From: Solimonas aquatica
Lineage (GTDB): Bacteria; Pseudomonadota; Gammaproteobacteria; Nevskiales; Nevskiaceae
DNA length: 64,000 nucleotides
Reading direction: 5' to 3'
NCBI RefSeq assembly: GCF_900111015.1
Contig: NZ_FOFS01000015.1
Location: 1 to 64,000, forward strand
The translations under genes were made by a program, and so were the position numbers. A model generated the notes under the pieces. That model worked only from the letters and a program-made list of their open reading frames with translations. It did not search any database and was not told where the DNA came from. Of the stretch, positions 30,192-37,806 are shown piece by piece; position 1 is the stretch's first letter, and the number at the start of each line of letters is the position of its first letter.

Positions 30192-31406
30192 ATGCGAACG
30201 AGCGGCATGGTGGTGGCGCTGCTGATGTACGGCTGCAGCCTGTCGGCGGCGGCGCAGGCGCCAGTGCTGCGGCCGCAGCTGCAGCAGAGCGTGCAGCAGG
30301 CCAATACCCTGATCGCCAATCGCAGTTATGCCGATGCCCTGCATCGCCTGGAGACGGCCGAAGGCCTGGGGGATCTCAGTCCCTTCGAGTACTACACCAT
30401 CCATCATCTGCGCGGTCTGGCGGCGATGGGGCTCGACGACAAGCCGGCCGCGATCCGCGCCTTCGACGCGGTGCTGCGCGCAGGCTATACCCCGCAGGCC
30501 GAGAAGCAGCAGACGCTGGAGACCCTGGTCAAGCTCAGCCGGGCCAGCGCGGATCAGGCCAAGGTGATCGAGTACGCCCAGCTCTATGCCGATGGCGGCG
30601 GCACGCAGCCGGAGATTCTGCTGGCCTTGCCGCAGGCCTACTACGAAACACGGCAGTACGCACGTGCCGCCGAGCTGGCGCAGTCGCAGATCGCGCACGC
30701 GCAGGCTGCCGGCGTCAAACCCGGCGAGGCGCTGTTGCGGCTGGCGGCCGCCAGCGCGCTGATGCAGAAGGACGCCACCGCCTACACCGCCGCTCTCACG
30801 CAGCTGCTGCGCGACTATCCCTCGGCCGAGTACTGGCAGAAGCTGCTGGCCGCGCGTCTGCAACCGGCAGCGTACTGGGATCCGCTGGCGCTGCAGATCG
30901 ATCGTCTGCGCTACGCCACCGGTGCGATGCAGAGCCCGGACGATTACCTGTTCGCCGCGCAGCGCGCGCTGCAGGCCGGATTTCCCGCCGAGGCCGGGCA
31001 GTATCTGCAGGCCGGTTATGCCGCCCGGCAGCTGGGCCAGGGTGATGCCGCCGGCCGCCACGAGCGGCTCAAGGCGCGGGTGCAGGCGCAGCTGCAGGCC
31101 GATGCGGCCGAGCGCGAACGTCTGGAACACGAAGCCCTCGCGCAGCGCGATGGCGAGGCCTTGCTGCGCCTGGGCCTGCGCCGCGTCAGCCTGCACGATT
31201 ACGAAAGCGGCCTGGCCCTGATGCGGCAAGGCTTGGCCAAAGCGGCGCTGCGCGACGCGCAGCAGGCGCAGCTGCAGCTGGCTTATGCGCAGCTGCAGGC
31301 GGGACAGAACAAGGAAGCGTCAGCGACGCTGCGCGGCATCCAGGGCAATGCGCAGCTGCAGACCCTGGCGCAACTCTGGCTGCTGCGCGTGGAGCTGGGT
31401 GGCTGA
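30192..31406 (+). CDS. Secreted TPR-like repeat protein, unknown function
   Basis: About 404 aa with a signal peptide (RTSGMVVALLMYGCSLSAAAQ). The mature protein is helical and Ala/Leu/Gln-rich with tetratricopeptide-like units (SYADALHRLETAE, QYARAAELAQSQI, QLAYAQLQAGQNKEA). It is probably a periplasmic scaffold. AGGGGTG at 30179-30185 favours ATG 30192 over ATG 30177. Alternative: a member of the large tetratricopeptide biosynthesis/secretion helper class; no partner gene is near. Confidence 0.65.
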   Translation: MRTSGMVVALLMYGCSLSAAAQAPVLRPQLQQSVQQANTLIANRSYADALHRLETAEGLGDLSPFEYYTIHHLRGLAAMGLDDKPAAIRAFDAVLRAGYTPQAEKQQTLETLVKLSRASADQAKVIEYAQLYADGGGTQPEILLALPQAYYETRQYARAAELAQSQIAHAQAAGVKPGEALLRLAAASALMQKDATAYTAALTQLLRDYPSAEYWQKLLAARLQPAAYWDPLALQIDRLRYATGAMQSPDDYLFAAQRALQAGFPAEAGQYLQAGYAARQLGQGDAAGRHERLKARVQAQLQADAAERERLEHEALAQRDGEALLRLGLRRVSLHDYESGLALMRQGLAKAALRDAQQAQLQLAYAQLQAGQNKEASATLRGIQGNAQLQTLAQLWLLRVELGG

Positions 31407-31409
31407 CGG

Positions 31410-31530
31410 GGTGATGCAAAACTCGCTTTGCATCACCTCGTGCTTGGCACCGGGATGTTCGGGAGCGTAGAAAAGCCGCGCCTTTTCGTCAGCGAGCGGC
31501 AAAAGGTCATGGATGACCTTCTGCATCACC
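31410..31530. repeat. Cluster of intergenic palindromes
   Basis: GGTGATGCAAA (31410-31420) pairs perfectly with TTTGCATCACC (31427-31437), and AAGGTCAT (31503-31510) with ATGACCTT (31513-31520). TGCATCACC recurs at 31522-31530, so alternative foldings are possible. It lies between two convergent genes. No clear T-run, but the first hairpin could act in termination. Confidence 0.6.
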
Positions 31531-31533
31531 TTG

Positions 31534-31947
31534 TTAATCGTCGCGCGTGCGCAGGGCGTTGGCCATGCGGTACATGGGATGGCGCAGAATCTGCCGCACT
31601 TCCTCGCTGGCATCCACGGCCTGCAGCGCGGCTTCCATGCAGGCCAGCCACTGATCGCGTTCGGCGCGGCCGATGGCGTAGGGCGCATGGGCATGGCCCA
31701 GGCAGACGCTGCCGTACTTCTGGTAATACAGCCGAGGTCCGCCCAGCCAGCCGGACAGATACTCGAAGAGTTTTTCCTTGATCTCCGCCAGCGACTCGCC
31801 GTGCATGGCGCGGATGGTGGCGGCTTGCGGCAGCGCATCCATGGCATCGTAGAAAGCATCGGCCAGCGCGCGCACGGCGGCCTCGCCGCCGAGCATCTCG
31901 TAGGGCGTGGGCGGTGCGGGCTGGACTTTGGCGGCGGCTTCGGACAT
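31534..31947 (-). CDS. Group II truncated haemoglobin
   Basis: About 137 aa. Group II features are YEMLGGEAAVRALADAFYD, IRAMH, the SGWLGGPRLYYQKYG stretch with its G-helix Trp, and the proximal His in CLGHAHAPYAIG. These cytoplasmic globins bind O2/NO and are linked to oxidative or nitrosative stress. The N-terminal ~15 residues are Ala/Pro-rich and may be disordered. Monocistronic as far as visible. Confidence 0.92.
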   Translation of the reverse strand: MSEAAAKVQPAPPTPYEMLGGEAAVRALADAFYDAMDALPQAATIRAMHGESLAEIKEKLFEYLSGWLGGPRLYYQKYGSVCLGHAHAPYAIGRAERDQWLACMEAALQAVDASEEVRQILRHPMYRMANALRTRDD

Positions 31948-32099
31948 CGCGCGATTTTCGGCTGCCGCGTGCGGTCGCGGCTTGACGCCGGTCAGTGCAA
32001 CGGCGATGGTGAGGACAGCTGCGCTTCAGTCGGCGTTCATTCACCGGCCACGCGCGCGCTTTAAAATCCGGCTTCGCCTGATTCCGGGATTCGTCTGTC

Positions 32100-32843
32100 G
32101 TGCGACTCGCCCTGCTTTTGCTCCCTCTGCTCTGCGCCGCCTGCAGCACGGCTGCCTATCGCACGCCCGGCGGGCCGGCGCCGCTGGCGGACATCGGCCG
32201 CAGCGAGGCGCAGCTGCTGATCGCGCAGCCGCCTTCGCCGCGCTTTCCCGTGCGGCTGAGCCTGGTGCGGGTGCAGGCGCCCGCCTACCAATCCTTCTCC
32301 GGCAAGGCGCTGGGGAGCGGTCGCTACTCGGTGCTGCCGGTGCCCGGGTTGCCGGATGCGCAGCCTTTGGCCGCCGTCGCAAGCTGGCCGAAAGTCGCCG
32401 CCGCCGCGCCGCTGGATCTGACGCTGCTGCCCTCGCGTCTGGAGTCCCTGGAAGATCTGCGTCTGGCCGCAGCCAAGACCCAGGCCGACGTGCTGATGGT
32501 CTACACCCTGGACACCGCTTTTGCGCGGCACGGCGAGCCTTATGCACCGCGCGCCGAACTCAAGCTCGACCCCAAGTCGCCGCCGCAGGATCTGGTGATC
32601 CAGTCGCAGGCCCTGGCGCTGTTCATCGATGTGCGCACGGGCTATCAGTACGCGCAGGTGCAGGCGCGCACGCAGCTCGGCGAGCTGACGGCGGCTCTGG
32701 CCAGCGCTGCGGCGCTGGACGACAAGCGCCGCGAGGCCGAGCAGGCGGCTTTTGCGGCGCTGCTGCAGCAGGCCCAGCAGGCCTGGAACGGCATCGCCAG
32801 CCGCTACGAGTATGCGCAGCTGGCTCCGGCCGGCCAGCCTTGA
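32100..32843 (+). CDS. Hypothetical lipoprotein
   Basis: About 247 aa, GTG start. The lipobox is in LALLLLPLLCAAC. The mature domain has mixed alpha/beta character, with ADVLMVYTLDTAF and ALFIDVRTGYQYAQVQA strands and a helical C-terminus. No family is recognised. It is 58 bp upstream of the large secreted protein on the same strand and may be co-expressed with it. Confidence 0.65.
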   Translation: MRLALLLLPLLCAACSTAAYRTPGGPAPLADIGRSEAQLLIAQPPSPRFPVRLSLVRVQAPAYQSFSGKALGSGRYSVLPVPGLPDAQPLAAVASWPKVAAAAPLDLTLLPSRLESLEDLRLAAAKTQADVLMVYTLDTAFARHGEPYAPRAELKLDPKSPPQDLVIQSQALALFIDVRTGYQYAQVQARTQLGELTAALASAAALDDKRREAEQAAFAALLQQAQQAWNGIASRYEYAQLAPAGQP

Positions 32844-32901
32844 GCATCGCGCGGCGAACTTCGCCGCGCCGCTTCGTTCCAAGCTGCGATCAGTTCTTCG
32901 C

Positions 32902-35385
32902 ATGACCGCAAAAAACCATTTCATGCTGCCGCGATTCCTTCTGTTGCTGACGCTCCTGCTCGGAGGCGCGGCGCAGGCTGCCACGCCCGCGCCCTTCGAT
33001 CTGGCAGGCCCCACGCTGGATGTGGTGATCACGCGCGGCAAGATGATTCTGCCGGCGTCGGAAGTGCCGAATCTGGCCGAAGGCGACCGCATCTGGATCC
33101 GGCCCGAGTTTCCCGCCACGCAGTCGGCGCACTATCTGATGGTGGCGGCGTTCTTGAGTGGCTCCACCAATCCGCCGCCGGAGAGCTGGTTCTTTCCCTG
33201 CAAGACCTGGACGGGACGCTGCGCGCGCGAAGGCCTGAGCGTGACCGTGCCCAAGGGCGCGCAGCAGGCGCTGATCTTCCTGGCGCCGGAGACCAGCGGC
33301 GACGTCAAGGGCATCGTCGATGCCGTGCGCGGCCGGCCGGGCGCCTTCGTGCGCGCCACGCAAGATCTGAATCAGGCGACGCTGGATCGTTCGCGTCTGG
33401 AGCGCTATCTGGAAGTGGTGCACGCACTGGAGCCCGGCGATCCGGCGGTGCTGCGGCAGGTGGCGCCGCTGCTGGCGCGCAGTCTGGCGATCAAGGTCGA
33501 TGACAAATGTCTGGACAAGATTCCGCAGCTGCAGGCGGCCTGCCTGACGCAGGGGCAGGAAGCGCTGATTCTCAACGACGGTCACAGCATGTCGATCGCA
33601 GCCACGCTCACCACCGGTGTCGCCGCCGATCTGGTGATGGCGGTGAGCGCCACGCCGGAGCTGGGTTACGGCGTGTACAGCCCGTACATCGCCTCGGTGC
33701 TGGATCTGGTGCGCATCTTCGATTCCTTCCGCACCGCCACCTACCAGTACATCCCGGCGCTGACCTCGCACAAGAACGGCAAGCTGGCGCTCACACTCAA
33801 CACGCCGCCCTCGTTTCACGCGCCGATGTCGGTGATGGTGGTGGCGCTGCCGGCCATCGACAAGCCGCATCTGCCGCCGCTGCGCGCGGTGAATCCCGCC
33901 GACATCTACTGCGCCAGCCGTGACGATCTGGTGCTGCCGGTGGAAGGGGCGCCGCTGGCCTTCTCCACACGCTATGCGCACGACATCACGCTGACCCTGC
34001 AGGGCAAGGACGGCAAGACCGTGCGCCTGCCGGCCTGGGCCGATGCCGCGCAGGGCGGTTATGTGGTGAACACCGCGAATCTGAAGAACGTCGACCTGGG
34101 CGACAGCGTGCGCGGTTCGCTGCAGGGCTACTGGGGCTTCGTGCCCTACGAAGGGCCGGGTTTCACGCTGCGCAATGCGCGCGCCAATGCCTGGGCACTG
34201 GCACAGGGCGACGAGGACGCGCTGGTGGTGGGCCGTCCCGACACCGTGCATCTGCGTTCCGACAACGCCAGCTGCGTGGACAACATCATGCTGCGCGATC
34301 CTTCCGGCAAGGAGCTCAAGGCCGAGTGGAAGCCGCTGCAGGCCGGCGTGGTGGAAGTGAAGCTGCCGCTGCAGGACGCGCGGCCCGGCGAGATGACCCT
34401 GCTGATCCGTCAGTCCGGACTCAATGATCCGCATCCGCTGCCGATCCAGGTGTTTGCCAGTGCCGCGCGTCTGGATGCCTTCCAGATTTACGCGGGCGAC
34501 ACGCAGGGCACGCTCAAGGGTCAGCGCCTGGATCAGGTGGCGAGCCTGACGCTGAACAGGCTGACGTTTCTGCCGGGCGAGCTGCAGACCGGTGCCGGCG
34601 GCGATCAGCTGAGCCTGGTGGCGCAGGACGCGCAGGCCGCCGGCGAGCTCAAGCCCGATGCCAGCGCACCCGCGCGCGTCACGCTCAAGGACGGCCGCGT
34701 GCTGAGCATGAACGCCAGCATCGATCCGCCGCGTCCGCGCGTGAGCCTGATCGGCAAGAACGTGTCGGCCTCGGCCTCGGCCGGACACAGCGGAATTCAG
34801 GCCGGCAGCGGCGATCAGCTGCCGCAGGATGCGCGGCTCACCTTCTCGATCCGCGCGCAGACGCCGGCCAGCTTCGGCCGCGAGCTGTTCGTGGAAGTGG
34901 CCACCGAGGATGAAAGCTTTCTCAGCACCCTGAGCCTGGCCAACGGCGGCATCAAGCTGGAGAACAACAAGGTGGCGCTGCTGAATCTGGAGCCGGCGCA
35001 GGCCTTCGGCTTCTCCGCCTTCGGACCGCTGAAGTTCCGCCCGCGCATCGGCGGCATCGCCGGCGACTGGCAGCCGCTGGCGCATCTGGTGCGCCTGCCG
35101 CAGCTCAAGACCCTGCTCTGTCCTGCCGACACCACGCGTGCCTGCAAGCTCTCCGGCTCGGATCTGTTCCTGATCGACTCGCTGTCCGGGCAGGCTGATT
35201 TCAGCCAGGCGGTGACCGTCTCCGACGGTTTTCCCGGCAGCAGCCTGCCGGTGCCGCATCCCAGCGAGGGCCGGCTCTACCTGCGCCTGCGTGATGACCC
35301 CTCGGTGATCAATGCCGTGACGCTGGAGGCGCAGACGCTGCCGGCGCCGGATGCCGCCGCCGATCCGGCAGCGGGCAAGCCTTAG
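32902..35385 (+). CDS. Large secreted protein of unknown function
   Basis: About 827 aa. The signal peptide is LPRFLLLLTLLLGGAAQAA (an alternative start is ATG 32923). The mature part is beta-rich: strands such as TLDVVITRGKMILPAS and DRIWIRPEFP near the N-terminus, a helical middle (ATLDRSRLERYLEVVHALEPG), then repeated Ig-like stretches with many VxL alternations. Cysteines occur in pairs (FPCKTWTGRC, LLCPADTTRAC), suggesting periplasmic disulfides. I do not recognise the family. It probably works with the lipoprotein just upstream. Its stop codon falls in an inverted repeat. Confidence 0.65.
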   Translation: MTAKNHFMLPRFLLLLTLLLGGAAQAATPAPFDLAGPTLDVVITRGKMILPASEVPNLAEGDRIWIRPEFPATQSAHYLMVAAFLSGSTNPPPESWFFPCKTWTGRCAREGLSVTVPKGAQQALIFLAPETSGDVKGIVDAVRGRPGAFVRATQDLNQATLDRSRLERYLEVVHALEPGDPAVLRQVAPLLARSLAIKVDDKCLDKIPQLQAACLTQGQEALILNDGHSMSIAATLTTGVAADLVMAVSATPELGYGVYSPYIASVLDLVRIFDSFRTATYQYIPALTSHKNGKLALTLNTPPSFHAPMSVMVVALPAIDKPHLPPLRAVNPADIYCASRDDLVLPVEGAPLAFSTRYAHDITLTLQGKDGKTVRLPAWADAAQGGYVVNTANLKNVDLGDSVRGSLQGYWGFVPYEGPGFTLRNARANAWALAQGDEDALVVGRPDTVHLRSDNASCVDNIMLRDPSGKELKAEWKPLQAGVVEVKLPLQDARPGEMTLLIRQSGLNDPHPLPIQVFASAARLDAFQIYAGDTQGTLKGQRLDQVASLTLNRLTFLPGELQTGAGGDQLSLVAQDAQAAGELKPDASAPARVTLKDGRVLSMNASIDPPRPRVSLIGKNVSASASAGHSGIQAGSGDQLPQDARLTFSIRAQTPASFGRELFVEVATEDESFLSTLSLANGGIKLENNKVALLNLEPAQAFGFSAFGPLKFRPRIGGIAGDWQPLAHLVRLPQLKTLLCPADTTRACKLSGSDLFLIDSLSGQADFSQAVTVSDGFPGSSLPVPHPSEGRLYLRLRDDPSVINAVTLEAQTLPAPDAAADPAAGKP

Positions 35386-35436
35386 AACTGATCCGTGAAT
35401 TGCACAGGCCAGCGCGCGCAAATCACGGATCAGTTC
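35385..35436. repeat. Inverted repeat with 14-bp arms
   Basis: GAACTGATCCGTGA (35385-35398) and TCACGGATCAGTTC (35423-35436) are perfect arms around a GC-rich centre. The right arm is related to 28196-28217. The element covers the gap between the secreted-protein gene and the esterase gene and reaches to 4 bp before the proposed GTG start. Confidence 0.75.
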
Positions 35437-35439
35437 CGG

Positions 35440-37008
35440 GTGGCGCGCTGGCCGCAGTGGCTGAGCTGCGCACTGCTTCTGCTGCTGGCGGCCTGCAGCG
35501 CGCCGGTGCCGCAGGAGCGCGTGGCCGAGCAGGCGCTGGAACTGCGCAGCGCCGACGGTCCGCTGCGCGGCGGCGTGCTCGACGGTGTCGCGGTGTTCAA
35601 GAACATCCCCTATGCGGCGCCGCCGGTGGGTGCGCTGCGCTGGCGGCCGCCGGCGCCGGTGCAGCCCTGGCAGGAACCGCGCGAGGCGCGCCGTTACGGC
35701 AACGACTGCTGGCAGAACCGCAAGTCCTGGGATCGCGCCATGTCCGCGCAGCCGATGAGCGAGGACTGCCTGTATCTCAACGTCTGGACACCGCTGCCCC
35801 TGCGCGGCGACAAGCTCCTGCCGGTGATGGTCTGGATCCACGGCGGCGCCTATGCCAGCGGTTCGGGCAGCTCGCCGCTGACGGTGGGCGACCGCCTGGC
35901 GCGGCGCGGCGTGGTGCTGGTCACGCTCAACTACCGGCTCGGGCGCTTCGGTTTCTTCGCGCATCCGGCGCTGAGCGCGGAAAGTCGCGAAGGGCCTTTG
36001 GGCAATTACGGGTTGATGGATCAGATCGCCGCACTGCACTGGGTGCAGCGCAATATCGCGCGCTTCGGCGGCGATCCTGCGCGCGTGACGATTTTCGGTG
36101 AATCCGCCGGCGGCGATGCGGTGCATCAGCTGATGCTCGCGCCACCGGCGCGTGGTTTGTTCGCCGCCGCCATCAGCCAGTCCGGCGGAGGTCGCGCGCT
36201 GCTGCCCCGGCTGCGCGAGGATCAGCCGGACCTGCCTTCGGCGCAGACCCTGGGCCAGCGTTTCGCGCAACGCGCCGGTGTGCACGGCGAGGATGCCGCC
36301 GCGCTGCGTGCGCTGCCGGCCGCCACGGTGCTGGGTGATCTGAGTCTGATCGAATGGGACCGGCAGGCCTGGACCGCAGTCTGCATCGACGGCCAGCTGG
36401 TGCAGGGCGATGTGCTGGAGGGCTATGCCGCCGCACGCCAGGCGCATGTGCCGCTGCTGCTGGGCAGCAATGGCGATGAGCTGGGCGCGCTGCCGCGTTT
36501 CGTGCTGCGCGCGATGAACCAGCTGCTCACGCCGCGCTTCGGCGCGCAGCTGCCGCAGCTGATCGCCGCCTATCCCAGCGCCGAGGCCTACGAGCGCAAT
36601 CTGAGCAGCGACTTCGGTTTCGTGGAGCCGGCGCGCCGCATTGCGCGCCATGCCTCGGCGCGCCAGCCGGTGTTTCTGTATCGCTACGACTATGTGCCGC
36701 AGGCGCAGCGTGGCAAGTGGCGCGGTGCGCCGCATGCCTCCGATGTGGCCTACATCTTCGGCTATCCCGAAGCCGCCGATGCCGATGTCAGCGAGCAGGA
36801 TCGCGCCCAGGCCAGCCTGATGGGCGAGCTGTGGACCGCGTTTGCGCGCCAGACGCAGCCGGCGGCGGCGCAGGCCACGCCCTGGCCGGCGTATCAGCGC
36901 GATGACGATCGCGTTTACGAAATCTCCGCGCAGGGCACCCGGCTGCTGCCGGCGGGCGCGCCCTGGCTGGAGGCCATTGCCCGCTACGCGCAGCCGCGCG
37001 CGCCTTGA
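35440..37008 (+). CDS. Type B carboxylesterase, lipoprotein
   Basis: About 522 aa. GTG 35440 gives a lipoprotein signal (ARWPQWLSCALLLLLAAC); an upstream GTG at 35395 would translate part of the inverted repeat and is less likely. Family features: GGVLDGVAVFKNIPYAAPP at the N-terminus, SEDCLYLNVW, the oxyanion hole WIHGGAY and the nucleophile FGESAGG; the catalytic His is in APHASDV. It hydrolyses carboxylic esters in the periplasm or at the outer membrane; substrate unknown. Confidence 0.88.
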   Translation: MARWPQWLSCALLLLLAACSAPVPQERVAEQALELRSADGPLRGGVLDGVAVFKNIPYAAPPVGALRWRPPAPVQPWQEPREARRYGNDCWQNRKSWDRAMSAQPMSEDCLYLNVWTPLPLRGDKLLPVMVWIHGGAYASGSGSSPLTVGDRLARRGVVLVTLNYRLGRFGFFAHPALSAESREGPLGNYGLMDQIAALHWVQRNIARFGGDPARVTIFGESAGGDAVHQLMLAPPARGLFAAAISQSGGGRALLPRLREDQPDLPSAQTLGQRFAQRAGVHGEDAAALRALPAATVLGDLSLIEWDRQAWTAVCIDGQLVQGDVLEGYAAARQAHVPLLLGSNGDELGALPRFVLRAMNQLLTPRFGAQLPQLIAAYPSAEAYERNLSSDFGFVEPARRIARHASARQPVFLYRYDYVPQAQRGKWRGAPHASDVAYIFGYPEAADADVSEQDRAQASLMGELWTAFARQTQPAAAQATPWPAYQRDDDRVYEISAQGTRLLPAGAPWLEAIARYAQPRAP

Positions 37009-37020
37009 GCGCGCCGCGGC

Positions 37021-37785
37021 TTACTCGCCGGCGGCGAGACTCAGCTGCATGTTCACCGGCAGCTTGAGCTGCTCGAACAGCATCGCGCGCAGGATGCGCC
37101 GCTGATCGTTCTCCACCTCGGCGGCGGCAATCTCATTGAGCTGCGCCTGAATCTGCGCGCTCTCGGTATCGCTCACCGGTTTGAGCAGCCACTGCTCCTG
37201 GCTCGTGCCGCTCAGGCGCACGCTGTACAGCGCGCCGGCGACGAACAGCTCGCGCGCCAGGCGCGGCGCCTGATCAGCCGGCGGCTGCAGTTCCTGCACC
37301 AGCTGCTCGCCGCCTTGTTCGTCGCGGCGATACAGGCTCAGCCGCGCGCCGGCCTTGGCGGGAAACACCAGGCCCTGCGCCGGAATGAAGATGCGCGCGG
37401 GATGCTGTTCATCGAGTGCGCGCATGAAGGCGGGACGGGTGGCTTCGCGGGTGGAGGCGAGTTCCGACCAGACCACCCGCGCCGAGCGCTCTTCGCCGCC
37501 GGCGGCCGGCAGGCTGCTGACGCCGGTGGCGGTGATCGGCGAGAAATGCGGTTTGCCGTCGCGCGAGATCCAGCTGACCATGGCCTTGCCGCTGATCAGC
37601 TTCAGGCTTTCGCAGGCATTGCTCATGAACACCGGCGAGGCCTCGCCTTCGTCGGATTTCACGCGCGCGCTTTTCTCGCCCACCACCATGCAGGACAAGG
37701 CCTGGGCCTGGCCGCTGGCCAGCAGACCGGCGCCGAGCAGCAGGGACGCGAGCAGACGCGCGGGCGTGGAGGGAAGCGTGTTCAT
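37021..37785 (-). CDS. Secreted protein, fourth gene of the TPS-caspase operon
   Basis: About 254 aa with a signal peptide (RLLASLLLGAGLLASGQAQA). Two cysteines (LSCMVV, NACESL) could form a disulfide. The middle is beta-rich (RIFIPAQGLVFPAKAGARLSLYRRDEQGG) and the C-terminus helical (IQAQLNEIAAAEVENDQRRI). No family recognised. ATG 37785 has GGAG upstream. It starts 22 bp after the TpsA-caspase stop, so it is co-transcribed and probably a periplasmic helper, inhibitor or substrate of that protein. That role is inference from position. Confidence 0.7.
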   Translation of the reverse strand: MNTLPSTPARLLASLLLGAGLLASGQAQALSCMVVGEKSARVKSDEGEASPVFMSNACESLKLISGKAMVSWISRDGKPHFSPITATGVSSLPAAGGEERSARVVWSELASTREATRPAFMRALDEQHPARIFIPAQGLVFPAKAGARLSLYRRDEQGGEQLVQELQPPADQAPRLARELFVAGALYSVRLSGTSQEQWLLKPVSDTESAQIQAQLNEIAAAEVENDQRRILRAMLFEQLKLPVNMQLSLAAGE

Positions 37786-37806
37786 GACAGATCTCCGTGA
37801 TGCCAA

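Noticed and set aside
31320-31530. Minus-strand peptide ending DEKARLFYAPEHPGAKHEV-like downstream of the globin
   Set aside because: It arises from the palindromic intergenic repeat in another frame of the globin strand; no start site or homology I can support.
32890-36735. Long antisense open frame opposite the secreted protein and carboxylesterase
   Set aside because: No recognisable motifs; the sense genes have signal peptides and catalytic motifs.
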